Notes: generated by a model not told the origin, from the sequence alone. Positions 1-8,551 are shown, counted from the stretch's first letter. The stretch: 64,000 nt of DNA from Oceanospirillaceae bacterium (GCA_013215375.1 JABSRB010000003.1:1-64000); one strand, 5' to 3'. Numbers and translations: made by a program.

Positions 1-84
1 CGTAAGTCGTAAGTCGTAATTCGTAAGTCGTAAGTCGTAAGTCGTAAGTCGTAAGTCGTAAGTCGTAAGTCGTAAGTCGTAAGT
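1..84. repeat. 12 tandem copies of heptamer CGTAAGT
   Basis: Twelve uninterrupted 7-bp units fill bases 1-84. The third unit is CGTAATT and the other eleven are identical. The array starts at the window edge, so its true length is unknown. It ends 21 bp beyond the stop codon of the cuyA-like gene, so it lies downstream of that gene rather than in a coding region visible here. Unit number is likely to vary by replication slippage (inference). Confidence 0.95.
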
Positions 85-105
85 TAAAGACTGAAGACAG
101 CCCTT

Positions 106-1131
106 TTAATGCTGAAAAAAGTCGTCATCTAAGATCTCTGGGTAGCCAAAGAGTGCCGGGGAGCCGCCAGTGTGTAAAAATACAATATTCTGATCTTTCG
201 TATATTTTTTAGTTTTTACTAAATCAATTAAGCAGGCCATCGCCTTACCGGTATAAGTTGGGTCAAGTAATATGCCCTCAGTCTGGGCGAGTAAATCAAT
301 GGCTTCTAAGGCGGGTTGATTTAACTGACCGTAACCAGGGGCGAGCATTTCATCATCTACCCAGATATCTTTGTCGTCAATGATGCCTTTAAAGCCAATC
401 ATTTGTGCGACTTGATGGGCTTTGTTTAGCACCCTTTGTGCTTGAGCTTTACGCTCTCGTCTTATGCATACTCCCAACACGGGTATATCAAACCCCAGTG
501 CGCGAATCCCACAGAGCATGCCTGCATGGGTGGATGCACTACCTGTGGGCAAGATAATGGCGTCAGCTTTAAAAGATAACTTTTTACATTGTTGCAATAA
601 CTCAGCGGCACAATCTACATAGCCTAAGCTACCGTAGGGGGTGTAGTTTTCAGACAGGGGGATAACATAAGGCTTTTTTCCCTGTTTGCGCAGTTTATCA
701 GCGAGCTCAAACAGTTTGTTATCTGCGCCGTCTTCGTCTTCGCCATCTTCGAAGTAGTGTATTTTAGCGCCCATTAAAGCAATTAAAAAAGGATTGCCCG
801 ACTGGTAGTATTCGGTTTTTCTACCGCTGACTCGGTGTTCTAATAATACTTCTACATCGAGGCCTAATTTGCGGGCGGCGGCAACACTCATACGTACATG
901 ATTTGATTGGATAGCACCCGTGGTTAATATAGTATCAGCGCCTTGGGCGATAGCGTGTCCTAGATAATATTCTAGTTGCCTCGCCTTGTTGCCGCCTAGC
1001 GCTAAGCCAGTGCAATCATCGCGTTTTATCCAAATGTTGGGCCCATTTAAGCATTTACTTAAATTAGGTAATAGCTCAAGTACTGTTGGTAGTTGCGCTA
1101 AACTGGCTTTGGCAAAATTGTCCGTAAACAT
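106..1131 (-). CDS. cuyA: PLP-dependent L-cysteate sulfo-lyase / D-cysteine desulfhydrase family
   Basis: This is a 341-residue fold-type II PLP enzyme of the ACC deaminase/D-cysteine desulfhydrase family. The GGNKARQ motif supplies the PLP lysine (K49), and SNH (76-78) is the usual cofactor-contacting motif. The family includes D-cysteine desulfhydrase and CuyA, which splits L-cysteate into pyruvate, ammonium and sulfite. I favour CuyA because the gene follows a TauE-type permease by 17 bp and a LysR regulator sits divergently, matching the described cuyR/cuyZ/cuyA arrangement. The N-terminal stretch around LAQLPTVLE and IKRDDCTGLALGGNK also fits CuyA as I recall it. The start has a GGAG ribosome site 5-8 bases upstream. 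D-cysteine desulfhydrase activity cannot be excluded from sequence. The enzyme would be cytoplasmic. Confidence 0.75.
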   Translation of the reverse strand: MFTDNFAKASLAQLPTVLELLPNLSKCLNGPNIWIKRDDCTGLALGGNKARQLEYYLGHAIAQGADTILTTGAIQSNHVRMSVAAARKLGLDVEVLLEHRVSGRKTEYYQSGNPFLIALMGAKIHYFEDGEDEDGADNKLFELADKLRKQGKKPYVIPLSENYTPYGSLGYVDCAAELLQQCKKLSFKADAIILPTGSASTHAGMLCGIRALGFDIPVLGVCIRRERKAQAQRVLNKAHQVAQMIGFKGIIDDKDIWVDDEMLAPGYGQLNQPALEAIDLLAQTEGILLDPTYTGKAMACLIDLVKTKKYTKDQNIVFLHTGGSPALFGYPEILDDDFFQH

Positions 1132-1148
1132 GAAATCTCCATAAAACC

Positions 1149-1895
1149 TTACTGGTTAAACAACATAAATAAACCACTAGATACTAAAATTATCAGTACT
1201 AGACGTTGGAAAAACTGCTGCGATATTTTTCGGGATATGTGGTGTCCTACATAAGTTCCCAGCAGTGCAAATGGCAGCAGTAGTAAAGCATTTTTCCAAG
1301 TGCTTAGATCAATACCTACCAACAGCCATTGGCAGATTAGTGCTGCAAAATACGAGAATATAAAAAAACCTGACATCAGAGCGCGTACTAGGTCTTTCTC
1401 CAGCCTTTGGCTGCTCAAATAGAGCATTACCAAAGGGCCTGGCATAGCGAGACTCGTCGCCATCGCGCCGGCAATCATTCCCACTAGCGAGATCATAAAG
1501 GGGCTTGCTGCGCTTTGTGGGCCTATATTGCTCACTGGCTGTTTTGCCTGGTAAATATGGTACAAACTTAGACCACTTAGACTGATTAATAGAATTGCAA
1601 TCAATGTCTTTAACAAACTAAGGTCTATACTTAAGTACACCCAAATTCCCACTGGGAAACCCAAGAGAGAACTATAGATGAGTGGCTTTAATAACGCCCC
1701 AGTATTGCGTAATTTAAGTTTTGGGTAGTGGGCTAAACTCATCAAGAAAGTCAGGATAATGACCAACTGAATAGCTTGGGCAGAATCAAACAACACCACA
1801 AACGCGGCTACGGCGATTAGACCAAATCCAAAACCTAGTGCAGATTGTACGGTGGCGGCAATAAAAGTGACGAAACATAAAAGAGGCCAGAGCAT
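1149..1895 (-). CDS. cuyZ: TauE/SafE family permease, probable sulfite exporter
   Basis: A 248-residue protein made almost entirely of hydrophobic segments (about seven to eight membrane helices). It has the duplicated TauE/SafE layout: an N-terminal half around GFGFGLIAVAAF and a second half around GAMATSLAMPGPLVML. This family exports sulfite or sulfonates. It is the first gene of a two-gene minus-strand unit, with the PLP lyase starting 17 bp after its stop. If the lyase is CuyA, the sulfite it releases would need export, which is the role proposed for CuyZ. The family call is secure; the substrate is inferred from context. Confidence 0.7.
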   Translation of the reverse strand: MLWPLLCFVTFIAATVQSALGFGFGLIAVAAFVVLFDSAQAIQLVIILTFLMSLAHYPKLKLRNTGALLKPLIYSSLLGFPVGIWVYLSIDLSLLKTLIAILLISLSGLSLYHIYQAKQPVSNIGPQSAASPFMISLVGMIAGAMATSLAMPGPLVMLYLSSQRLEKDLVRALMSGFFIFSYFAALICQWLLVGIDLSTWKNALLLLPFALLGTYVGHHISRKISQQFFQRLVLIILVSSGLFMLFNQ

Positions 1896-1986
1896 GCTAA
1901 TACCAAAAAATTGTTAGGAGGCTTTTTCCAGCCATTTTAGTATCTATCAGTACATTATTAATTTCAAATGACTAAATGAGAGGTCT

Positions 1987-2005
1987 GCATAAGCAAATAT
2001 TATGC
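1987..2005. promoter_or_regulatory. LysR-type operator (T-N11-A inverted repeat)
   Basis: A perfect inverted repeat, GCATAA-N7-TTATGC, lies in the 153-bp region between the divergent cuyZ-like gene and the LysR gene. Its core, ATAA-N7-TTAT, has the spacing of a classical LysR box (T-N11-A). It is about 43 bp before the regulator start and about 92 bp before the permease start, so it could serve autoregulation and activation of the divergent pair. Confidence 0.6.
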
Positions 2006-2048
2006 TATCTTTAAAAGGTGAAAAAATGGTTAAGAATCAAGGATGAAA

Positions 2049-2954
2049 ATGAATTTACGACAACTGGAAGCGTTTAGGGCTGTTATGTTGACGGGCTCGG
2101 CGACCCTCGCGGCAAAAATGATATTTATTAGCCAGCCGGCAGTGAGTCGTCTGCTCAGTGATTTAGAGTACACTTTGGGCTTTAAGCTGTTTATCAGGAA
2201 GCCTAATAAACTAGTTCCGACCAGTGAGGCGCATGCACTATTCTCAGAAGTAGAGCGCTCTTTTATTGGCTTGTCTCAAATAGAGATCGCGGCTAAGGCG
2301 ATTAAAAACCACCAGCAAGGCTGTTTGCGTATTGTGGTGACGCCAATAGTGGTAGACAGCTTTATGCCGGATTTACTGCGTAATTTTTTGGCTGATCATC
2401 CGCAAATAAAAATTGAATTAGAGGTGGCTCCTAAAATAAAAGCATCAAAATTATTGCGTAGCAATCAAATTGATTTCGCCATATTGCCTCTTCCCAACGC
2501 GAATGAAGAGGGCTTTGTCTGTCAGGTATTTGCCCAGCATGCAGCAGTCTGTGTGATGCCCCGGGATCACCCGCTGGCCGCAAAAAAACAGATTAATATT
2601 ACTGATTTAAATCGGCAGCAGTTTCTTTGTTTATCTGTCGGCAGCCCTTTTAGGACTTATATTGATGGTTTGTTTTTGCAACATAATGTTGAGCCCAAGG
2701 TGATGGTAGAGACAAGGCATCAGCACACTATATACGAACTGGTGAAGAGGGGGATTGGAATCTCGATATTAGATCCGTTAGTTGTTGATGAGGCTGATGA
2801 GAGTATTGTTGTCAGAGCGATAACCCCTGAAATAAATTGGCAGTATGCGCTAGTGCACTTAGAAGATAGGCCTTTATCGCTTTTAGGTCAGGCCTTTAGC
2901 AGCGAGCTGACAAAATATTTCTCAAGTTCTAATTCAACAGTGCCCGCATCATAG
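2049..2954 (+). CDS. LysR-family transcriptional regulator
   Basis: A regulator of about 301 residues with an N-terminal winged helix-turn-helix (about residues 2-60, beginning NLRQLEAFRAV and including ISQPAVSRLLSDLE) and a periplasmic-binding-like effector domain (about 90-295). An ATG at 2043 overlaps the AAGGA ribosome site. The ATG at 2049 has the site at correct distance and gives the typical LysR N-terminus, so I chose it. It is divergent from the cuyZ-cuyA-like pair with a LysR box between, so it probably controls desulfonation genes (CuyR-like, inferred). Its 3' end overlaps the convergent hydrolase gene by 26 bp. Confidence 0.85.
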   Translation: MNLRQLEAFRAVMLTGSATLAAKMIFISQPAVSRLLSDLEYTLGFKLFIRKPNKLVPTSEAHALFSEVERSFIGLSQIEIAAKAIKNHQQGCLRIVVTPIVVDSFMPDLLRNFLADHPQIKIELEVAPKIKASKLLRSNQIDFAILPLPNANEEGFVCQVFAQHAAVCVMPRDHPLAAKKQINITDLNRQQFLCLSVGSPFRTYIDGLFLQHNVEPKVMVETRHQHTIYELVKRGIGISILDPLVVDEADESIVVRAITPEINWQYALVHLEDRPLSLLGQAFSSELTKYFSSSNSTVPAS

Positions 2955-3774
2955 GGTGATCTGCATCTAACAGCCCCTCAATAATATTAAAGTGGTGTTT
3001 TTCTGGTTCCTGTATTGCCTGAGTTTTAATGGCAAAACTTTTCCACATTTGAGCGAGTAGTAAATTTTGGCGTTTAAACTCCGGACGCTCATCACCACCC
3101 ACCCAGCAAGTTAACGAGCTTGTACCCTTAGGCATGTTTAACGCAGGGCTCAATGCAGATGCGGCGGCCATATCTAGCTGAAGCTTTTGATTTAGCGCTG
3201 TGTTTAACAGTACACGTAAATCATGTACCCCTGAAATAGAAAGTGTATTTACAATGCGTGCAAAGGTCGCATCACTCAGCGGGGTGTTTTGGCAAAGCAT
3301 ACTCGTCACAAGATGCCCACCGGCGGAGTGACCACAGAGGCGAATTTCACCGGTTACTTGCTGTGCAGCGCACTCAATGGCGGTCGCTATTTCCTGCACA
3401 ATATTCCCAATGCTCGCTTGTGGACACAAAGTATAAGAGGGGATAGCGAAGGCGTAGCCCGACGCTAAAGCACCGCGAGCTAAATGTGACCAGTAATCTT
3501 TGTCAAACATCATCCAATAGCCACCGTGCACAAACACGATAAGTCCTTTGGCGGGAGAAGCCGGTAAAAATAGATCCAGAGTATTTCGTTCACTTTGGGC
3601 ATATTGCAAAGTAATAAAGGTTTCGCCAGTGCTGCTTAATTGCGCTTTAAATTGAGCTGCTAGGGTAGACCAGCGCGACAAATATTGATCGCCAGCGGTT
3701 ATATAATTTGCATTGCTATAAGCATCGTCCCAATCATGTATTGGGTAATCTCGCTCATTTATCATATATGTCAT
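2929..3774 (-). CDS. alpha/beta hydrolase, probable arylformamidase (kynurenine formamidase)
   Basis: A 281-residue cytoplasmic alpha/beta hydrolase. The oxyanion motif HGGYW is at 83-87 and the nucleophile elbow GHSAGGHL puts the serine at 150. The remaining triad candidates are the acidic residues in GGDERPEF (about 228-229) and a histidine in HHFN (about 260-261). The HGGYW, SGVHDL and PEFKRQ elements resemble the eukaryote-type kynurenine formamidases (AFMID/BNA7), which convert N-formylkynurenine to kynurenine. Kynureninase lies 1 kb away on the opposite strand, which supports this role. A CAGG-type ribosome site precedes the ATG at 3774. A general carboxylesterase is the alternative. 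Confidence 0.7.
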   Translation of the reverse strand: MTYMINERDYPIHDWDDAYSNANYITAGDQYLSRWSTLAAQFKAQLSSTGETFITLQYAQSERNTLDLFLPASPAKGLIVFVHGGYWMMFDKDYWSHLARGALASGYAFAIPSYTLCPQASIGNIVQEIATAIECAAQQVTGEIRLCGHSAGGHLVTSMLCQNTPLSDATFARIVNTLSISGVHDLRVLLNTALNQKLQLDMAAASALSPALNMPKGTSSLTCWVGGDERPEFKRQNLLLAQMWKSFAIKTQAIQEPEKHHFNIIEGLLDADHPMMRALLN

Positions 3775-4310
3775 TGTAAATTACCTGTTTGCCGTTTTGG
3801 CGCGCTTTAGCATTAACGACGATGAAGTGTCTTGCGTGATTTTTATCTAGATGTCTTGGGCTTTATAACCGAATGAGTGTGCTTAAATCTAAATTCGGCA
3901 GTTGAATCACGAAAGTAAGCACAAGCTCTTGATGCACCTAGTAAACCAGAAAATATTTTTATCACCAATAAGGTGACCACAAAATTTTCTGATTTCCTAT
4001 GCACACCAATATCTTGCACTCCTTTTTCGCGCTCAATCGCCGAATCTAGGTTAAACAGCAGTACAACCAGTAAAAATATCATCCCAATCAGTTGCTGCTG
4101 GCTATGTTTTAGCTTGCTCGAGTGTCATAGTGCATCCTCTAGATTGATAGCATCCTGACACAGCCATTCGCAGAATTCTAGTTTAACTAACATATATCAA
4201 TTACCCTTGAAATCAGACCTAAGTCTAGGCAGACTGATAGGCTAAGCTATTGCATTAAATGATAGTTTTTAGATTTAGCCAATATTTGTGACTGCATCAA
4301 AGAGGCACCT
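3775..4310. other. 536-bp divergent intergenic region between formamidase and MarR gene
   Basis: This region must hold the promoters of the divergent formamidase and marR-kynU units. It also contains a doubtful minus-strand reading frame (3843-4082, 79 codons) with one strongly hydrophobic segment near its N-terminus and a second around residues 35-50. A short ATG-initiated frame just upstream (from about 4129) is out of phase with it, so a frameshifted remnant of a small membrane protein is possible. I do not recognise the product and do not call it as a gene. Confidence 0.4.
4213..4238. promoter_or_regulatory. possible MarR operator (interleaved inverted repeats)
   Basis: About 75 bp before the MarR start, short symmetric elements overlap: TCAG...CTGA outer arms, AGTCT-AGGC-AGACT, and CCTA-N4-TAGG. 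MarR proteins usually bind such symmetric sites near their own promoters. This is inferred from position and symmetry only. Confidence 0.3.
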
Positions 4311-4778
4311 GTGAGAGAGCTTAAAAATACAGCGATAGAGAAACAAAAACTAAGAGTGTGGTTGCGAATATTAAAAATCACTCGCTCTATTGAGGCGGAA
4401 TTGCGTGATAACTTACGTATCGAATACGGCTCAACGCTACCTAGATTTGACGTATTAGCTGCCTTGTATCGTGATTCTCAAGGGTTGCGGATGAGTCAGC
4501 TATCTTCGGTGCTCAAAGTATCTAACGGTAATATCACCGGTATCATAGAGCGGCACGTTAAAGATAATTTGGTGGAGCGGGTGCCTGTTGGGGGGGATAA
4601 ACGCGCCATGATAGTGCGGCTCACTGATGAGGGTGAAACACATTTTTTGGATATGGCACAGTCTCACTCTAGATGGTTAGATTCACTGCTCAATGATATA
4701 GACGCAGATGACGCTGCATTGTTAATAGGCTTACTGTCAAAGGTGGATGTTATAAAAGGAGAGTTAGAAGGGCAATAA
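4311..4778 (+). CDS. MarR-family transcriptional regulator
   Basis: A 155-residue MarR protein. The winged helix-turn-helix is seen around residues 60-105: MSQLSSVLKVSNGNITGIIE as the recognition unit, then DKRAMIVRLTDEG for the wing. It starts with GTG, preceded by AGAGG six bases upstream. Its stop is 58 bp before the kynureninase start on the same strand, so the two are probably cotranscribed. It is also divergent from the formamidase gene. A role in controlling kynurenine breakdown in response to an aromatic ligand is inferred from context. The known proteobacterial regulator KynR is an Lrp-type protein, so a MarR here would be a different solution. Confidence 0.85.
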   Translation: MRELKNTAIEKQKLRVWLRILKITRSIEAELRDNLRIEYGSTLPRFDVLAALYRDSQGLRMSQLSSVLKVSNGNITGIIERHVKDNLVERVPVGGDKRAMIVRLTDEGETHFLDMAQSHSRWLDSLLNDIDADDAALLIGLLSKVDVIKGELEGQ

Positions 4779-4836
4779 TGCGTATCAACATCATTGAAAT
4801 GGCTAATAACTATAAAATAAAAATTAGAGGTGTAGC

Positions 4837-6054
4837 GTGACAGAGTTAACTCGGCTTTTTGCAAAGACAAAAAAGGCATTTGATTTACCAGAGGGAGTTA
4901 TATATTTAGATGGCAACTCTTTGGGTCCAATGAGTTATGCATCTAGAGCTAGGCTGGTGGATGAAATGGATAACCAGTGGTCTAAAAAGCTAATTAGTGG
5001 TTGGAACGAATCTGGCTGGTACCATTTGTCACAGACGGTAGGCGATAAAATTGCCCATTTAATAGGTGCTAGTAAAGGGACTGTCACTGCAGTAGACAGT
5101 ACCAGCATTAATATTTACAAAGTGTTAAATGCCGCACTAGAGATGAACAGCGATAGGCGGGTGATACTTTCTGATAGTGGTAATTTCCCGACGGACTTGT
5201 ATGTAGCACAGGGGATTATCGCGCATTTAAATAAAACAGCAGCGCAGCCATTTAGCCTCAAAGTTGTCAGCCCAGAGCAAGTATTGGCGGCAATCGATGA
5301 AAACGTCGCCGTAGTGATGATCACCCAGGTAGATTATTGTACCGGACGGATACATCCCGTTGCGAAAATAGTCGAAAAAGCACAGCAACTAGGGGCTAAA
5401 ACTATTCTGGATTTGTGCCACAGCGCCGGTGCTTTGGATGTGAAAATAGAGGAATTAGCCGTTGATTTTGCCATCGGCTGCGGTTACAAATATTTCAATG
5501 GTGGCCCCGGTGCGCCAGCATTTGTCTATGTGCGCCAAGCGCTACTGGATGAAATTGAGCCAGTGTTATGTGGATGGATGGGACATCAGAGCCCGTTTAG
5601 TTTTGATGGACAGTACCAGCCTGCAGCGGGTATCAACAAAATGCGGGTGGGTACTCCTTCCGTATTGGGTCTTGCCAGCTTGGATGCTGCGCTAGATGTA
5701 TGGCAGGGCATAAGCTTAGCGCAAGTACGTGTCCGCTCAATAGAACTCTCCAAGTTGTTCATTGAAGAAATAGCAAAAAGAGCCCCAGAGTTAGAGCTAG
5801 CCTCGCCCACTGATCCACAACAACGAGGTTCCCAAGTAAGCTATCGCTTTGATGAAGGTTACGCGCTGGTACAAGCCTTAATAGCCCAAGGCGTAGTCGG
5901 CGATTTTAGAATGCCTAATATTGTGCGTTTTGGTATCACGCCTTTGTATTTAGATGAAGCGGATATAATAGCCGCTGCCAATAAAATAGCTGATGTTTTA
6001 GCGCAGAGATTATGGGATCAGCCGCAGTTTAAAGTGCGTCATGCTGTGACTTAA
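4837..6054 (+). CDS. kynU: kynureninase
   Basis: This 405-residue fold-type I PLP enzyme hydrolyses kynurenine to anthranilate and alanine. The PLP lysine is K218 in GCGYKYFNGGPG. The N-terminal YLDGNSLGP, the DLCHSAGAL loop (about 192-200) and the length are typical of kynureninase. It starts with GTG behind an AGAGGTG ribosome site and follows the MarR gene by 58 bp. With the divergent formamidase it covers steps two and three of the kynurenine pathway. Tryptophan 2,3-dioxygenase and anthranilate-degrading genes are not in the window. Confidence 0.93.
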   Translation: MTELTRLFAKTKKAFDLPEGVIYLDGNSLGPMSYASRARLVDEMDNQWSKKLISGWNESGWYHLSQTVGDKIAHLIGASKGTVTAVDSTSINIYKVLNAALEMNSDRRVILSDSGNFPTDLYVAQGIIAHLNKTAAQPFSLKVVSPEQVLAAIDENVAVVMITQVDYCTGRIHPVAKIVEKAQQLGAKTILDLCHSAGALDVKIEELAVDFAIGCGYKYFNGGPGAPAFVYVRQALLDEIEPVLCGWMGHQSPFSFDGQYQPAAGINKMRVGTPSVLGLASLDAALDVWQGISLAQVRVRSIELSKLFIEEIAKRAPELELASPTDPQQRGSQVSYRFDEGYALVQALIAQGVVGDFRMPNIVRFGITPLYLDEADIIAAANKIADVLAQRLWDQPQFKVRHAVT

Positions 6055-6351
6055 ACGCATTATTATAAGTGCATAACATAAATAGCCAATGAGTTGACAG
6101 CCTTCTAAGTGACGCTTAGTAGTCCATCTAAAGATGTTATTCCCTCTTGAATGGTCGCTGGCTGGTATTTGTTTGCTGTTTTAGATTAATTTAGCGATCA
6201 ATAGCCAAATCAGTGGTTAAGTCAGGTTGCTTTAGTGGTGGTGTTTCGAGGTGAATTTAAGCGGCTGCATGGGTTAGTGATGTAAAGAGGGGTTTTATGT
6301 CGGTATGCGCTAAAGCCCTTTTATAATTTCAGGTATAACATTAGGAAAATC

Positions 6352-6912
6352 ATGAATAATCCAACTATCCCAGTATTTTCCAGTATTTCCTTAAGTCATT
6401 TTGAGCTCTATGTTAATGATGTATCGAGCATGCAAGCCTTCTATACTCTAGTCCTTGGATTTGTAGTGACGGATAGAGGTGCTGGTGGTAGTGGTATGGT
6501 GTTTTTAAGCAGAAGTGTTAATGAGCATCATCAGTTGGTGTTAACACCTAGACAATCAGAAATTGTCAGTAACAGCCCAATTGATCATATAGCCTTTCGT
6601 GTTAATAACATTGATGACTTAAGAATATTTTATCAAGGGTTAGTTTCTCATACGATAAAATGTCAAACAGTTTCCCACGGTACTACTTTTTCTATATATT
6701 TTGTTGATCCAGAAAATAATCGACTTGAGCTGTTTACCGACACGCCATGGCATGTCAATCAGCCGTGTAGGTTCGAGGTTGACTTTGCTCTAGGAAATGA
6801 AGAGCTGCTAGCGTTTACGCACCAGAAAATTAAGGGCCTGCCTGGGTTCGTTGAAGTGGGTGGCTGGAAAGAGTCCCATATTATCCAAGTTAATGTCGGC
6901 CGTGATCAATAA
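6352..6912 (+). CDS. VOC-family (glyoxalase/extradiol dioxygenase-like) protein
   Basis: A 186-residue protein with one vicinal-oxygen-chelate unit built from two beta-alpha-beta-beta-beta modules. The first (about residues 12-68) starts at SHFELYVNDV and the second (about 78-130) at IDHIAFRVNN and ends at NRLELFTD. The metal ligands of the fold would be H15, H79 and the glutamate of LELF. The last 50 residues extend beyond the fold. The VOC superfamily includes lyases, dioxygenases and binding proteins, and I cannot choose among them. It lies 297 bp downstream of kynU on the same strand, so a link to aromatic catabolism is possible but unproven. Confidence 0.7.
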   Translation: MNNPTIPVFSSISLSHFELYVNDVSSMQAFYTLVLGFVVTDRGAGGSGMVFLSRSVNEHHQLVLTPRQSEIVSNSPIDHIAFRVNNIDDLRIFYQGLVSHTIKCQTVSHGTTFSIYFVDPENNRLELFTDTPWHVNQPCRFEVDFALGNEELLAFTHQKIKGLPGFVEVGGWKESHIIQVNVGRDQ

Positions 6913-7225
6913 ATTTCTGTTAATTGACGCCTTGTCTATAACAACACTAAACGAAATTTTCTCAAACTGATGCGGGAATACGATAAGTAGTGTCAGTAAG
7001 CCTTGGAGTGCCCAAGACTGTCTTGGTTGCCTCTTTCATCCATTAAAAATTCCCGGGGAAAGCCCTCTCGCGTCGCACACCTTCACTTACGGATGCGGGG
7101 TATTCCTAGTGACTTTTGGTTCTTACAAGTTGAGTCCCAAGGGGCGGGGAATTATGCTCTTGATGATTTAGGCTCCGCCTTATTCATCTCTATTAAATGG
7201 ATCTTAATTTTAACAGGAGAAAAAT
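6913..7225. other. 313-bp intergenic region
   Basis: Apart from an AACAGGAGA ribosome site for the next gene near its end, I see no convincing promoter, terminator or coding signal. A reading frame that crosses it (7003-7374) has no recognisable product and overlaps the DUF4399 gene out of frame. Confidence 0.4.
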
Positions 7226-7654
7226 ATGAAAAAATTTTTGACTACAATGATATTGGCGCTTCTGGCTGTGCCTTTAAGTATATTAGCAGCGGGGCTGATG
7301 TCAGAGTCACCTTCCAATGCAGAGGTATACTTTATTTACCCGGCAGAGGGGCAAACGGTGCAGGGCAAGGTTAAAATTGTTTTTGGACTAAAAAACATGG
7401 GGGTTGCGCCAGCGGGTACCGATCGGAAAAATACTGGGCACCATCATCTATTAATTGATCAGGAGGCCCTTCCTGATTTGGCTAAGTCTTTGCCTTCGAC
7501 AGACCAAATTAAACATTTCGGCGGTGGGCAAACAGAAACTGAAATCGAACTCTCTCCAGGCAAGCATACCTTGCAGCTTGTTCTCGGTAATTTTGTGCAC
7601 ATTCCTCATAACAAACCGGTCATGAGTAAAAAGATAACCATTACTGTAGAGTAA
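7226..7654 (+). CDS. DUF4399 domain-containing exported protein
   Basis: A 142-residue protein with a signal peptide (residues 1 to about 22: KK, then a hydrophobic core, then ILAAG). A DUF4399 domain fills the rest: FIYPAEGQTVQGKVKIVFGL, the NTGHHHLLID histidine cluster, FGGGQTETEIELSPGKHTL and a C-terminal IPHNKPV. The family is periplasmic and of unknown function, and the conserved histidines suggest metal binding. A strong AGGAGA site precedes the ATG. The gene stands alone. Confidence 0.8.
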   Translation: MKKFLTTMILALLAVPLSILAAGLMSESPSNAEVYFIYPAEGQTVQGKVKIVFGLKNMGVAPAGTDRKNTGHHHLLIDQEALPDLAKSLPSTDQIKHFGGGQTETEIELSPGKHTLQLVLGNFVHIPHNKPVMSKKITITVE

Positions 7655-7861
7655 ATTATCAAGATGATAGATATGGCCTCATGCTTGCAGTTTTTATGGG
7701 GGCTATATCTATCCCATCAATCCTAGATTGATATTGTTGGCGTTGATACGTTAATCTACCCCCACTGAGATATGCTGTTTTGTCAGTTTGACTTTACACT
7801 TCGGATATCATTGGTCTTATATAATCTCCTTCCATTTTACAAGCTGCGCTGGATACTTATT

Positions 7862-8551
7862 ATGAAGTTAATACCACTAGTATTTTTGCTGTCTTTTTCA
7901 CTTAATTTACAAGCTTCCTGTGTGATTTTATTACACGGTTTGGCCAGAGCACCTAGCTCAATGCAGGTGATGGAAAAAGCGCTGAGAAAAGAGGGATTCT
8001 TAGTGGTAAACGAAGGGTATCCATCCAGAGAATTTGCCATTGAACGTTTGGCGGGTTTAGCTATTAACCCCGCGCTTGAAAAATGTCCTGTGGGCATGGA
8101 GGTCAATTTTGTCACTCATTCTTTAGGTGGAATATTAGTGCGTCAATATTTAAGTACGCAGCCAATCGCTAATTTAAACCGGGTAGTGATGCTTGGCCCG
8201 CCCAACAAAGGCAGTGAGGTGGTTGATAAACTCAAGGACATCCCTGGCTTTCATTTTATCAATGGGGATGCTGGTATGCAGCTAGGTACTGGTGAGCAAA
8301 GTATTGTAAGTACTTTGGGTAAAGCGCACTTTGATTTAGGTATTATTGCCGGCACCAGTAGCGTCAACTGGATTTTATCATCCCTTATCCCAAACTCAGA
8401 TGATGGCAAGGTCTCTATTGAAAGCACCAAGCTAGCGGGTATGAATGACCATATAGAAATGTCTGTTACTCACCCCTTCATGATGAAAAATAAAAAGGTA
8501 ATCGCTCAAGTTGTGCATTATTTAACAACGGGCAGTTTTGAGCGAGAGTAA
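7862..8551 (+). CDS. secreted alpha/beta hydrolase (lipase-like)
   Basis: An open frame begins at 7772, but the ATG at 7862 gives a clean signal peptide (MKLIPLVFLLSFSLNLQAS), so I use it, leaving about 229 residues. The mature protein starts with the lipase oxyanion motif LLHGLAR. The nucleophile elbow is THSLGG. A late aspartate (PNSDDGKV) and histidine (MNDHIEMSVTH) can complete the triad, the latter resembling the NDHxxM element of small PGAP1/lipase-like hydrolases. It is probably a periplasmic esterase or lipase acting on an unknown ester. Confidence 0.7.
   Translation: MKLIPLVFLLSFSLNLQASCVILLHGLARAPSSMQVMEKALRKEGFLVVNEGYPSREFAIERLAGLAINPALEKCPVGMEVNFVTHSLGGILVRQYLSTQPIANLNRVVMLGPPNKGSEVVDKLKDIPGFHFINGDAGMQLGTGEQSIVSTLGKAHFDLGIIAGTSSVNWILSSLIPNSDDGKVSIESTKLAGMNDHIEMSVTHPFMMKNKKVIAQVVHYLTTGSFERE

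Noticed and set aside
7003-7374. 123-codon plus-strand frame overlapping the DUF4399 gene
   Set aside because: It overlaps a well-supported secreted protein in another frame and has no recognisable content.
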